64,000 bases of DNA from Eutrigla gurnardus (Eukaryota; Chordata; Actinopteri; Perciformes; Triglidae), in the NCBI GenBank assembly GCA_963514095.1, contig OY741284.1, forward strand, positions 11,568,835 to 11,632,834, written 5' to 3'. The position numbers and the translations under genes are program-made. The number at the start of each line of letters is the position of its first letter. Position 1 is the first letter of the stretch. Shown here piece by piece: positions 25,255-39,065 of the stretch. The notes beneath the pieces are model-generated. The model did not search any database and was not told the origin of the DNA. It saw nothing but the letters and a program-made list of their open reading frames with translations.

Positions 25255-28180
25255 AATGTGGTCTGTGGGGAAGTGGTCCGTGGAGCACACACATCAAGAC
25301 TGGCCTAGATAGATGGGATAGCAGTACACACAGTCTTTTACACACATAGACAGTCAAGGACACTCTGATGGCCTATATAGTTGGGTCATTTCATCCCAAA
25401 CACCTTGACTTAATAAGAATGGAGGCGTGGAGAGAAGAGGAGAAAGGGAAGTAGGCGAAACAGGAAACACACACACACAACTGGCAAATGATATCAAAGA
25501 GATTTAAAGGTAAGAAGCAATAAGAGGAGGGATGAAAGGGCCATTTAAGTGGAAAAAAAGGAAGTACAGGACTTCGGACAGATTTTTTCAGGAGGCTCGC
25601 CTTCTAACCTTAGTTTCATCCTCTCTCGCCCTGGTCGCTATGGTAACGACAGATGAAAAGAAGAGAACTGAACAGAAATGCAGACGGAACAGAGTGAAAT
25701 AAAGAAAGGCTAAACAGATAAAAGGAAACAGAAACATAAAAGATCATCTCACTGGTTGCATTTCCAAAGCTACCTACTCGGCTGGTGCTTGTTGCCATGG
25801 ATACTATTCAAACGCAGTAACCAACGTATCTTAATCAAGGTAATGACAGGTCACATCCCTTCTGTGATAGTTCTTTATGTTGTCCTGATTGGAGAAGCAT
25901 TCGCCAGCAGCGACAGAGACCTAAAAGGGACACTCAGTACTCAGCCTTTGAAACCAGTGTCCCTGGAGGGACTCAACACACCAGCGATGATGTCACCGGG
26001 GTTAACGTGGATTGGGCTTGAGACTTGAACAGAAAGCCTGGGACATAAAGTTTAAAGTACCGCTTTAAATTTGAGTCTGTAGCATAGAAATATAAATGTC
26101 CAGGATGGACAGAGTGGACTAACTATAAAATCATAAAATTGAACAACTTACACTCCTGTCACCGTGTAGGAAAGCACGCTTCTATCGCCAGACAAGTGAC
26201 AACTTCCGTCCTCATTTTCCGCAACCAGAGTAGCATAAATGTAGGATCGAAAGAATAAATCCCACCATGCTTTAATGCTACACTTACAGAAAATGAGATG
26301 AACGGCTTCCCGGCAAGCTGGGGCCATTTCACTACGGTATGAAGTGTTAAGTTACATTTTGGAAATATCTCCCAATGCTGTGTATTCCGTGGCTTATCGT
26401 GATATGCAGAGACCTGCGAGATGAACAGAACGACGCTACATCAAACATATGCATTACGGAGGCCCCCAGGGCGTGATTATTTCTTCTTCAGTGTCTTACA
26501 TGAAAGCGAAGCCCGGCTAAAAATGGAAACATCTATTTCTGATCTGAACCGATCAGCTCACAAAAAAGCGTCGTTTCTAAAGCAGCCCGACATCTCTTAT
26601 TCCGCACCTCGTGATTTTCACCCAAAACCAAGGTTCAAAGGTGATTATGAAGCAAGGTGTAAAGCAGCATTAGATGTATTAAAAGAAAACAGGGTTGTTC
26701 TATGTCATCTTTAGACCAACTGCCTCTCCTAGTCTGACGCCGAAGTGTTACTTAACCTTTTTCCTCTCTGGGTTCAGACTAAGAAAAGTAACAGAAAGTG
26801 CTCGGTTGCCGCGGGCTACACAACAGGCTGTTGTTACCCATGATTCTTAGCTCCAAGACGTGATTTGACAGCTATGGGCTCCAGACACGCGCACTGAAGA
26901 AAGTGCCCAAACAAATGCACATTCGCATACACCCAGAGGCAGAAAACCACACACACACACACACACACACACTGAGAGATGCATCACTCCACTCCTAGTT
27001 TAATCTGTCTTTCCTGGGTGCTGTCACCCAGCAGGGTGATGCTCGTAGCAGTGTGTGTGTGTGTGCGCGTGTGTGTGTGTGTAAGCCCATGGCGACGGAC
27101 CACCTTCTCTGTAGTGCAGCTATCCATCCATGACAAGCCCACCAGAGGACCGACTAACAAGACTGCTGGAACTGAGAGCCTGATGGAAACACATGACTAC
27201 CAGTGCTTCAAACTTCACTTCCTGTGAGAGAAAAGTGACAACATTTCTGCGAGATCTTCCCACTCAGCAAAAGGAAACACGTTTCTTTGGGGAGCTCGGT
27301 GTTGCGTTGCTTCCAGCAGGAAAACATTTTTAAATCTACGTAAAAAAAGCTGTCAAAAAACACCATTTTACTCTTCGTTCTCCCTCTCTCCTCTACCTCT
27401 TATCACTTTTAAATTAAGCTCACGCAAACATAAACTGGAAGAGACACTTTATATATTAAAGGCCCTAAAGGCCCACCTCTTAACCACCTTCTTGTGCCAT
27501 GTCTGCTTTAACCTCATTTATTATATTCATTGGTTATTGTGTTCTTGTTTTCATTTCCTGCTTTTTCTCCGGTCTTGATTACTGTGGAGCTCAGATCGAA
27601 AAGTGATGATCTTGCGTTATGTAATCCATCACAGTCAACATCAAGTGTGCATTAATTCGTGTCGAAGGTGTTGCTCAAACGAGGTTAAAACAGAGTCGAC
27701 TAAATTAATGTGCACTCACACCTGCAATGCAACGCCACGAACATCCGATTTGACTAAAAATAGCTGAAACTCCTTCATCGGTGTGATACAAGTCTACAGC
27801 GAGAGTCACCTTCAATGAACAAACATGAACAGATGCCAATGGTTGTCCGGAAGGCCGGAAAAATGCATTTAAGAAATGCATTGGGAATCAGTCTGGCGTA
27901 ATGAAGAATATACATGATTTGTTATTAATCCAACTTTCAAAAACAGTATCAAGTCCTTTGGTTGGACAAATCCACACGTGTCAAGCTTCTCGAGTGCCGT
28001 CGAGACTCGCCGTGCCTCCGTCGTCTCTGTGTGACGCCCCTCTGTCCTTCCAGCATCATTATTCAGTCTCTACTCATTAACATTCACTGCTATTAGACTC
28101 CATATTAAGACCAGGGAAAGGATTCAGATGGCGAACACACCCATCCCTCTTACAATGAGACCAACGTAGGATGCCTTCTT

Positions 28181-28288
<108 letters not shown>

Positions 28289-30401
28289 CCTGAGGCTACA
28301 GTGCAGGACAAGCTAAGAAAAGTGAGATACGATCTAAAGTCTTTTACATCAACAGTGATCACCCACCTAGATTGTGGTCATTCCTACACAATGCACATCA
28401 TTATTGTAATGATATGTTTAATATGCATAACATTCTTAATCCCCTGCACTAATTTAGTCAAGGAAATCATCAGAATGCTCCGATCTCCGTCTTGCACATG
28501 CTACTTCGTTGTTTCTGTTTTTATCTTAAAAATAAAAGGCCAAAATGTCCCAAAATGAACAGCGATTTTGCTTAAAAAAAAATTGAATAGCAGCTTTTGG
28601 ATTGGGAGCACTGGCTCCGTGAAAATGACCACATCCGTTCAAATTGCACCTCAGCCTCACAACCTCGAAACAAAACCATTACTACTTACACAAGCGGTGA
28701 CGTGACCCCAACCTAGTTTGGCAACAAAGACGCACGAAACCACGAAGAGAGAAACCACGATTACCGTTTCACAGCATCCAGCTCACATGGCTGAGCATTT
28801 CACACACAAAGAAGGAGATACAGCGGATTTATATAAGGCCATAAACCTGGATTTACTGACTGTTGCCGATTATAACACACATCTCTTATATTGCCTACAT
28901 GTTTTTTTTCCCCCTCCTAGATATAGAACGCTGTAAAAGTTGTCCTGCTAAGTAATGGAGTTGTGGGTTTGTTCACTTTGTGTTCTGTGCGTCGAGCTCA
29001 GAGCCTTCATTCCCCGCTGGGACGCTAAATGGCGCTTTGCATCATGCTTTTCTGTGGTTAGATCTACTTCGAATGCAACAGACTGTTACAGTAAAGGCAG
29101 GCAGATGGACCGATTAATTCACAGAAGAAAAGGAAATGTGGTCTCACTGAACGATAAACCCCCCCGAAACGAACGGACGCTAAAAGGCTGAGTGATTGAG
29201 GGGTGGGGAGAGAGAGAGAGAGAGAGGGGGGAAACAAAGCAAATGAGCTACAAGGAAAGACGAGGCGACGACACGACGACGAGAGAAGGAAGGACAGACG
29301 CAGAAGGGAGGAAACGCATGGCCGGCCATGAATAATATAAGACTTCAGATTTCTGCTCTCGTCTCTCAGCTTCTCCTGGAACTTGGGAGACGTATGCACG
29401 TTTTAACGTCTCAGAATAGGAGTGCAGACTCCAGACGGCCACTAAAGGCATGCGGAGCCCTCCTTCGGGGGTCAAAAGGTTGTAAACGACATGTTAGACT
29501 GAAATATTTATCAGGGTTTCTATACATCCTTGCTAGAGCGTAGGTTTGGTCTCAGCAGTAGGAGGACAGAGTGATATCAGAATACAACCCTGAGAACAGT
29601 GTTATCTATATATGCATTATGTAATACGTACACGCGGCTGCATTTCAAGAAATTGGTCATCATGCTTTCTGTAATAATAGCACTTTTGGGTGGGTTTGTG
29701 TCGAAGGATGTGTTATATTTTTTTAAAGTTTTTTGTAGTCCGGCTAACTTTACTTTCAACGAGAAACCAGTTTTGCAGTTTTACCAAAAAAAAGAGCTCT
29801 GTCCTTATCTGCCTCATGTCTAGCTCGAGTCAAAATATAGATTAAATGACTTTTAAAAAAGCCCATAAAGGTGATGAAGGTGTAAGTAGCCTGTAAGGCG
29901 AGACCCAGGACACACTCTTAGTGTGAGCTGATGGCGGAAATAGAAGACGATCTACAGCAGATACTAATATTTTTCCCAGCCCAAAACTCATTTCGCTCAT
30001 GGCCGCTGGACAGTAGGAGGACACTGTTGAGAGAGAGGCATAGCGTAGAGTAAATCAAAGCTAGACTGTCAAACTGGGTGGAAATGATGCCCTACATCCA
30101 TGTGCAAAAACATCCTGCAAAAATCAATTCGACGAGTCTCACCCTCAATACGCTTTTTTTTCGGTAATAATCTTCAGAGGGTTTTTAGGCCCCTTTAGCA
30201 CTTAAACATTCCTTTCAGACAGCTACATGTGATTTAAGGGTGACTTAAGGTAAACAATGGGAAAGAGACAGACAGGGGGAGGGGGGGGGGGTATAAGAGA
30301 GGACGCAGGTCTGGAGTCATTATTTCCACCGGTGGCTTCAGCCAGATCGATAGACTAGGAGTGTGTGTCAAATCTGTGCTCAGGTTGGACATGTGCTCTA
30401 A

Positions 30402-30411
30402 CACACACACA

Positions 30412-30463
<52 letters not shown>
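30402..30463. repeat. (CA)n tract
   Basis: About 31 units with one A interruption. Confidence 0.95.
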
Positions 30464-30465
<2 letters not shown>

Positions 30466-33400
30466 CGGAGGCAGCCAAGCAGGTACATACAGGCTGCAGA
30501 CCCATGGTGCAGCCGGTGTTGGTATTGTCCCACCAGAATTGAAGACTGAGGCCCGATAGCACTAAGAGCAGAGGACAGCCTCCGGATAGATTTCCAATAC
30601 CCAACCAGAGGCTTAAGCAAGACAGAGTCATGGATAATCCTCCTCCTCCTCCTCCTGAGCTCCCTCACTTCTCCCACCATCCCTCTGTCTCTTGCCCTTT
30701 ATTCCTCTCTTTTCTCTTCCTCCGTTGCCTCTGTTTTCTTGCCAGCCCGTCTTTTTTCTCTCCGTCCCTCTTCCCATACTTTTTCCCCTTTACATCCTTC
30801 AATCTGTCGTTCCTTTCTATTATTTCCTCTTCGCTTAGCAGCCCCACCTCCTCCCCTGTTTCTTCCCTTCCATGTGTCTTATTTGTCTCTCAGATGGTGT
30901 TTTACGTTAAAGAGCAGCTGCTGTTGAGTCACATCCTTGAGTTGAAGCCATGACACACTCCGAGGCGCCGATACAAACTTCTCCAATGCTGATTGGCCTT
31001 TAATCGCTTCCATACAATCGCTCCACCCTTACTGCTACAGCTGCTACAACCTGGCTGTGACTAACACACATACAGTAGCCACGTTATTCTGACCCTATAG
31101 CCCATGTGTAGTGGAGCAGTATAAAGCCTGGAGCACTGAGAGTGTATGGATGTGTTTCACAGGCTTTCTACCTCTCAGAAGTTACGTTTAACAGCTCGAG
31201 AGCTTTGGCTCCGAAGCTGCTGAAGATGATGCTGATGAGAGCAGCGGGACTGAAAAAAAAAACAACAACACTGCAGGCCAAAAGTCAGCATCATATCACT
31301 TAAAACACAACTACTAAATTAACAACTAAACCCCAATTCCTCCGGTGAAGCAGCTCGGCGGTCAGCAGGCTGCGGTCGAGTGAATACGCGAGGAAGCATG
31401 AAGGTTAACAGACAAACGCAACAGTTGTGCCTCGGCACTGAATTATTAAAGACGTTAACATTCTCTGAAAGCCGTGGCGAGGAACAGGGGCCGAGGAGAG
31501 ACACAGTGTGTCTGCGTTTTCCGTTGCTCGCAGACACAAACCAGCCAACAGAAAGGGACACGCTTCCTCGTGTGTGAGAGCAGATGCAAGTTCAAGTGCT
31601 TTTATTTTGGCGACTGAGATTGAGGAGGGAAGGGGGCACTTTATTTGTTTGTGTTTACGGTCCGGCACGTCCCACTTAAAATCATAAATGAATCTGGTCA
31701 GCTGAAGCTGTTCCCTCAAACGGCCTAAGGAGAGTCACTGATAATAACATTTGATTACAAAAGGCCTCACATTTAGTTGCCCTACTGCTCAGAGCTCTGC
31801 CATTCAAACAGGCTAAAAACTCACTAAGGGGAACGTTAGAGAGCAAAAGAGTGGGTTATGGTGCAATAATACCTCAGAAATGTGACCTAGGCTATATGAT
31901 CAGACAGAAATATCAGTTTTTTTATTATCTTGGAAGAAAACTTTCAAGGCTGCTGCCGTATTACACAACAGGGCCCCCGACCAAAGTTCTCCATGCTCCC
32001 TTCCCGTCTCCTCCACCTCGCCAGGAATTAGGTCCAGTCTGATATTGAGCAACGACTGGATCGACTAACGGTTGATTGGCGCTTAATTGCCCAGATTTCC
32101 ATTTACGGTGAGCGTGCTGATAGATGGCTTAGCGGGCTTAGCTGTTTTCTCTGCCCCTGTGGATTCTAATTAAAACAAATTTAAAATAAATGAGTTGGTT
32201 CTTGTCTTCATTTGTGGAAGGCAACAACTCTGCCACCTGCAGTTGATGTGGTTTCAAAGAAGGAAAGAGAAAAAAAACAACATCTTTTTGATTGTCTTAA
32301 TTACAATAATCTTTGAATGTGTCAAACCAAAATACCTTGAGCTACCTTAAATCCACCTAACGAGTGTTTCTTTTTCACGTGCTCTTGCAGACACGTGTTA
32401 CATAAGCTCAGCGTGAGATGCTTCCTACAAAGGGAACACGTGCGACGTGTCTTTTGGGGCGACTTCAGTGGAATCACGGAGCATATCAAGTCGAGTCACG
32501 AGAGTGAGATGATTTGGCGGGTGGCCAGCACCCCGGGGGTAACCATCGGAAACCAATTAATATCCCTAACGGAGGTATCATGCTTCTGGCACAATGCCCA
32601 CCGGGAAAATCAACTCGCTGATTACTAAAACTGCCGCTGTAATGAGTGTGCACGTGTCTGTGTGTGTTTTCCTAATGTCCCTCCTCTACACGCGTGACGA
32701 CATGAGATGCCACAAGTGTGCATTTGTTTCAAAGCCACCATTAGAACAGTATAACGTGTGCCATTCATTCGAAGGAAGTTAGATGATGTTGGCTGCGGTA
32801 TAACTGGTTCACTCTGCGAACATGAGCATTCGGTGCAATCATGTGTAACATCAACTCTGTCTGAATTACGGAGCGGATGTAAAGTTGGAAGCTAACTGAT
32901 AACGGGGAGAGAATCTAATGTGGCCGATAAATTTGGTGTCAGGCGGGCCTCGGAGGATAACTTCTGCTCTGTGTTTTTTCGTGCAAGGCCGGACCTTCTG
33001 TTCCCAGAATCCCTCATGGACAAATTTGTTTTTTTCTTTGGCCTCCAGCGATAGAGAGAAGAGAGGTCAGGGTCGGAGTTGAAATTGAACTGCTGCAACT
33101 TTTAGTTAAAGAATGGCCTCCCGACGCTCCACACTACTTTCATCTGCACGAAAAACCATATTTCCTATGATATCCACCTCCTCCTTCCACCTCACCACTG
33201 CCCCAAACAAATAGGGGGAGGATGAGAAATGTATGTGGACAGGTGTTGAAAATTGAGAATTCTAACGCAGCTGTGATTCCCATATCAAATAAAGCAAACT
33301 AAAAATGCCGTGACATAAAAGCAAAGCAGGATGCCGACAGTGATAAGTCAGCGCCAATGTCTCGTCTTTGTCACTCTTCGATAGCTGTCATGTAGCTGTC

Positions 33401-34067
33401 AATAGACAAATGAAGAATGAACTGTCCGTGGTGCTGAAAAACCACCACCCAGGTAGACTCGCAGCCTGAGCTGAAGTTGGTACAAATGTCCTACGACCGC
33501 AACAACAGCTGCACCTGAATGACACGGATGAGCAAGTATAGCTACAGAGCTTATTCACACGTGATTCTGTCAGCTCCAAAACATCACAAACAAGGCGATT
33601 CTCTTCAGCTGGTCTGGAGGAGTCTGGCGATTCGTCGAGTCAGTCGCTATATCGAGTTTGTGCCTCCAGGTGAGACAAACAGTGTGCATCCACGAGGCTG
33701 AGCTAATGTTTTGCAGCCTGAACTCACACCGAAGCGGAAATACCTTCCGCTGTGACATTTGAATTTGTTTGTTCGACTTTTGGACGGGCATGAAGGACCG
33801 ATCGCCCCCACAAGAAGGCGGCGACAGCTTGGGACCGATCACCTCCTGCTGAGGGACGATAATCCTGACAAATACTTTGGATGTTTTCCTATGAAAAGCA
33901 ACCAAACCCATCTATTTTTCAAGTTCTTCTACTTTATGACGATGGTGATACTGATCATATCCATAACTTCTTGGGACAAACTGAACTGAAAGGCCCCTTT
34001 TTTGTTGTTGGTGATAATAGATTGAGGTGACATCATGACAATCAAGGTGAATGTGATCTGACTGGCT

Positions 34068-34069
<2 letters not shown>

Positions 34070-34123
<54 letters not shown>
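34070..34123. repeat. (CA)n tract
   Basis: 27 perfect units. Confidence 0.95.
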
Positions 34124-34125
<2 letters not shown>

Positions 34126-34979
34126 GCTGCCCCTCATGATGATGCCCTTCTGTTTGAGCTGCATCACAGTCAATGAGCATGATTGCAGCTTCTGCAGCTA
34201 ACAGTTGCTCTTTGGAACAAACTGTTGGTGAAATGTGCCTCGCTGCGACACAGATGCACGCGCGCGCGCACACACACATGCATACACACACACACACATA
34301 CACTGCCACCCCTCTCCTCATCCCCTGTTGCTATGGAACCTGTCGCCAAGGCAGAGAGGTATGTGGTTGTGATGGAAGCGGTGGACGAAAGCAGGCGACT
34401 AACGACGACGACACACGATGATGGCCGTGAAGATCATAATGGTGATCGCAGAAATAATAACCCTCTGCTGCTTGAATCGCCCGGCCGGCCATAAACCAGC
34501 GCGTTGCTGGGCTTCGCTCTCTGCAACGTGGGTGGAAGGAGCGACGCGTAATACTGCGCAATGCAAACAGACCCTTTCCTCACCGCCAAACAAACCACAG
34601 CCCTGGATCTCCAGTCTCCCTTCGCGTGTGTGTCGCTCTTTTTTTTCTTCTAGAAAACACTTCACAAAAAGTGAACTTCGGTCGTGCCTTGCGCGAGACA
34701 AACCGAGTGTCCTGCCTCCTCCCCTTCCGAAATAGCAACACCAACAACCCCGATTCTCAGCAGACAAATAAGTCCTGCGGGGCCTCCTACTGCCACCTGT
34801 CATCTCCGCGCGATCTCTCTCGCGCGCCGCCGCTAAGGAGCCTCGCGGAGATGATGAAAACTTGGATTAAAACGTGACAAATGCGATTATTGATTATAGA
34901 GGAAAGGGGGGGTCGGTGGTGGTGATCGAGTGCGCGTATCGGTGGGCGCTGCTCAATATCCTGCTCCTTAGCGACCACT

Positions 34980-34989
34980 GTGTGTGTGT

Positions 34990-35033
<44 letters not shown>
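34980..35033. repeat. (TG)n tract
   Basis: 27 units with one A interruption. Confidence 0.95.
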
Positions 35034-35034
<1 letters not shown>

Positions 35035-35392
35035 CATTTGACATATGGCCAACAAAACAAGAGCGCTATACGTGCTGTATGGTTTATTCCCACAGTGACG
35101 CGCCTCGGGGACGAGAGATCTGCCAAACGATGCGCACGGACACGCGTTCGCCGTCAGTTTCCGCGTCTAAAACAATATTGCTCTCCCCGCCTACAAGTGC
35201 CTGTTGGCTAAAACGTGACCGCTGCCCACCCATGATGCTCTCCGGTGGACGGGCCTGTCAAAACCCAACAAGTGTGGACTGAACCGGGGAGCAGGGATAA
35301 GGGCCTCCGCGGTTACCTGCAGCCTTGTATCGTGATTACGGCACAAGTTCACTTGCGGCACAAACTGCAGATAGCAGGGGGGTGAGAGAGGA

Positions 35393-35413
35393 GGGGGGGG
35401 GGGGGGGGGGGGG
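35393..35413 (+). repeat. 21-bp G homopolymer downstream of cacna1c exon 1b
   Basis: Run of 21 G about 260 bp inside the intron from exon 1b. On the gene's sense (minus) strand it is poly-C. Confidence 0.9.
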
Positions 35414-35674
35414 TCTGATGAACAAACTGCACACAGGGGGGAAAGTGGAGAAAAGAGATCTGCATTTGTCCATCTGTTGAAAACGACCAGGGAGCGTGCA
35501 CCCCGTCCCCTTTCCCCCCTCCACCACCTCCTCCTCCTCCTCTCCCCCCATCCCATCCCCATTTCGAGATCCTCATCCCTCCCTCCCTCCCCTCTCCCAT
35601 GCACAGTTACAAGATGTTTGCCAGGTAATATACATTCAAAATGAAGAAGGAAAAAAAAAAAGAACACCACATAC

Positions 35675-35732
35675 CTTGATGGTTCTCAAGGGTGTCCTCC
35701 GGGATGTACATGTTTTTGCTTTCATTTACCAT
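35675..35732 (-). CDS. cacna1c: cacna1c alternative first coding exon 1b
   Basis: On the minus strand this exon reads MVNESKNMYIPEDTLENHQ, then one G of a split Gly codon, then a GTATG donor (complement of 35,670-35,674). Human CACNA1C exon 1b, from memory, encodes MVNENTRMYIPEENHQ. The blocks MVNE, MYIPE and ENHQ match, and the fish exon has a three-residue insertion between PE and ENHQ. This is the N-terminus of the 'short N-terminal' Cav1.2 isoform, which in mammals predominates in smooth muscle and brain. The start is the first ATG of the block. The flanking region is rich in purine/pyrimidine and GT tracts. The paralogue cacna1d starts differently (a Met run), which argues against that identity. 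Confidence 0.93.
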
Positions 35733-36123
35733 AAATGTAGTCCGGCGTTATCGCTGTAGGTGAATGGAAGAGACACACAGAGAGAGAGAGGGAGAGGGGA
35801 AAAAAGCTGGAGAGGCGGAGGGAGAAGGAGAAAAAAAAAAAAAAAGCCCCCAAAAATAAAGAAAATAAAAAAGGGGGGGTGGGGGGAAAGAACTGTCTGA
35901 CACGGACAGTCTTGGGTATTCCGTTATTTTGTTTGTGGGGAGAGTTTCTTCGGATGGAGTGAATATTACCTAATCCCCATGATGGAGGTGAAAGCGAGAA
36001 GAAAGAGGGAGCTTTCGGCGGAACCGGTTGGGAAAACGCACCGGTGCATCTCTCGGTACATCCGGGCCCTAGGCGAGAAACATGAGACCAGCACCGCGTT
36101 CAATTCAATTCACACCTCGTTCG

Positions 36124-36124
<1 letters not shown>

Positions 36125-36170
<46 letters not shown>

Positions 36171-36180
36171 TCTCTCTCTC
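36125..36180. repeat. (CT)n tract
   Basis: CT run with one A interruption, about 400 bp upstream of exon 1b. It gives a polypurine run on the gene's sense strand. Confidence 0.9.
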
Positions 36181-36775
36181 ACACACACACTCTCTCTCTT
36201 CCTCTCCCGTTCTTCCTCTCCTCTCTATCTTGTTGTCTTAAAAAAAAAAGGTTTCAAAAAGGTTATGGAGCGCACGGGCGCTGTCAGTGTCGGTCGCGAT
36301 AGAAGTGCGCAAAAGACGCATTCGTGCGCATCTTCAGCAGTGTGTCAAAATGTGAGAGGATGAAGAAGAGGAGGTGGAGGTGGTGGTGGTGGTGGTGGTG
36401 GAGGAAGAGAAGGGGGAGGAAGAGAAGAGAAAAATGAGAAAACGAGAAGAGTGTAAATATTCCATCACGGGTAGCACGGGGTTAAATCTCCCAATAGGTT
36501 GTCGGTTATTCCACGTATCTATAGCAGAGTCCCCCCCCCCACCCCACAAAAAAACCCAGAAGCCAGGCTGTCCTGTCTCATCCGGAGACGGGTTTCTCTG
36601 TCCTGATCCAGTCCATGATGGTCCGGCGGTGTGTCTGTCAGTCAGTCTGCGTGCCTGTCTGTCTGCCCGCCTGCTTGCCTGTCTGTCTGCCTGCCTGTGT
36701 CTCACTGATCGGGAGTTGGAGCTCTCTCTTCTCTCTGCCTCTGCTGCCCCTGCAGCTCAGCTCTGCAGTGATACC

Positions 36776-36783
36776 GAGAGAGA

Positions 36784-36814
<31 letters not shown>

Positions 36815-36859
36815 GTAGCCCCCCCTCCCCGTGCATGTAGACGCTTTGACTGTTTCCAG

Positions 36860-36905
<46 letters not shown>
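36776..36905. repeat. (GA)n then (TG)n cluster
   Basis: GA run at about 36,776-36,814, about 45 bp of other sequence, then TG at 36,861-36,905. Confidence 0.9.
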
Positions 36906-36906
<1 letters not shown>

Positions 36907-36976
36907 TGCCAGAGAGAAATAAGGAGGGAGGGAGACTGTATAGGCAACAGTGGAGAACCGGCGGCTGGTATCCAGA

Positions 36977-37025
36977 TGATGATGATGGTGATGATGAGGA
37001 CAAAGATGATGATGATGTTGATGAA

Positions 37026-37080
<55 letters not shown>
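36977..37080. repeat. (GAT)n / (TG)n / (GA)n compound repeat
   Basis: Three adjoining simple-repeat types in about 100 bp. The resulting open frame rich in Asp is an artefact. Confidence 0.9.
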
Positions 37081-37082
<2 letters not shown>

Positions 37083-37258
37083 TGGGGAGAGTGGAGGGAG
37101 GGGGGATAATGATCCATAGCAGCCTCAAGCTTTGCACAGACTCATTTCTGCAGGAGTAAACAGAGATCAGAGATGTTGTACCTACATCTGATTTGCCCAG
37201 AGTCCCTATGCACATCTGGTCTGCTTCAGCCGCGTTCTTTTCTTGGGCCAAGGCCGTG

Positions 37259-37303
<45 letters not shown>

Positions 37304-39000
37304 GATCTGGTTTTTCAAACTCTTTTATGACTCAAGCTCTGATTTTGTCATGCACGTCTCTCTTAAACAGAGGGAAACCACAAGGAAGCCGATTTTTCAG
37401 ATCTTTTCGGGCTGCTGTGTAAATACAGTCTCAAATCTCGTGAAGCAGACGGGTCCGGGAAGGTCAGTGCAAGAAAAACTGAATGAGGAACGTTTTTTTT
37501 TTTTTTTATCTAGAGGATAATAAAATTATTTTTAGAATTCAATTATGTGTTTTTTTTTCTCTCTTTGCCCTCAGGACATTGAAGTTTGCTTCGACATCAT
37601 TCTCCATGACCAGGAACAAATTTGTCCTGGCCCCTCAAGCACACAAAGTCATTTTCTGGAGACATGGGTCCATTTTCTTGGGGAACACAACAATGAAATG
37701 AAGCTCATTTTGGGAGTCAAATGTCAAACAAAGTCAACAGCATCAGCTCTTAACTAAATAGCTCTGGACCTGCTTGGAGGACGTTGAGTCAGCTTGGCTC
37801 TATCGTTCCTGCTGAGGCTTGTGGATGGAGCTGCTTGCACAAGTTAAATCGGGCTGTTTTTTTGTTTGTTTTTTTAAATCCCTCCACAGGCAGCTTGATA
37901 TAAGAGATTAAAATAAAATATTTTGTTTCATCTACTCTTTAGAAGGATCCTGATCGGATTTTGAAAAGCAGCTCTTTGGTCTTTTTATGGCTGTTCTCAC
38001 ACAACACCAGTTCTGTCCCCGTACGTTCTATTAAAAGAGATGTCAGATGTATAAAACCGGCACGACAATGCTTCACGAAACAGAAGAATTGGCCTCAGTA
38101 AATCAGGATTTATTGAAGCTACTGAGAGCTAGAATTTTTCCAAATTCTAATCATGGTGCTGGCCGTTCCACGTGATTGTGTTTGACACTGAATACGAACT
38201 CCACAATGTGCAGGCCTCATGTCAATCTGACTGCGGGCTATAATCAGGAGGTGAATCTGATGACTCAACCCAGGCTGCATTCATTTATTTGGTGCCACAC
38301 AACCCACCGTCCTATAATGGGATAAAGCTTTTTTGTCTTCATGTGTCACTACTATAGACGGGGAGACGGCATAAATTATTCTATTGATGACGTTTGACAG
38401 ATGAATTGTCTCGTCCTGAACAATGATTCGTGATGAAGATGTTAGTATATTTGGAGGGACTGTTGAATACCTGCAATTCAATATGATAATGTATCGTCTT
38501 TCAATGTATTAACTAGCATATATTACAATTTTTTTGTGCTAAAGTGATTTATTAAATTAGATAATACGCAGTACTTTTAATTTGTGGAGTGGAGAGCATC
38601 ATGTGGTTCTTTTATACATACTATTTTGTATTAAATTCACCTGTAAAAACTACCAGAACCCAAGATATACCTATAGCTTTCTATATTTATATATATCATT
38701 ATCACAATATAAAATAACTGATATTATCATAAAAGATTGTGGCCATATTTTGCCTATATTGACGCATAAGTAGCATTTTAATGTTAAAGATGCTCAAAGC
38801 TGACCTACTTAAGTACTATTACTTAATATCTGAGGGTATGTGAATGATAAATGGGGTTGAAAAGAATACAAAATAAAGTTCTGCTACATACATTTGCATT
38901 CTTTTGTGCCTTGCTGACATTTTAACATTTTCAGCCTCACGCTGTTAACGAAACGAGGACAAATCACTCTGGTGGTGAAACTGCTAACAAATCATAGACA

Positions 39001-39065
39001 CGCAGACAGGACAAAGGGGCCTCATCACCGCTTTGTCTGCAAGCCCAAAAGGTTGACAACCACTG
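39001..39065. mobile_element. terminal fragment of a hAT-type MITE
   Basis: Read in reverse complement, the right end is CAGTGGTTGTCAACC followed by TTTTGGGCTTG, very close to the common fish/vertebrate hAT MITE end CAGTGGTTCTCAACC. No partner terminus was found with confidence on the left, so only the end is annotated. Confidence 0.45.

Noticed and set aside
26421..26714. 97-residue frame with varied composition in the cacna1c intron
   Set aside because: It is not low complexity, but no family is recognised, no splice sites fit, and it stands alone. A tblastn search finding conservation in other fish would revive it.
35191..35670. 159-residue minus-strand open frame next to cacna1c exon 1b
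   Set aside because: It is Gly/Arg and Pro rich from the G homopolymer and GGA-like DNA. It lies in the intron just after the exon 1b donor and has no recognisable domain.
36374..36922. 182-residue plus-strand open frame
   Set aside because: It is made of GGT, GA and TG repeats joined by chance sequence, with no protein similarity, splice signal or coding character.
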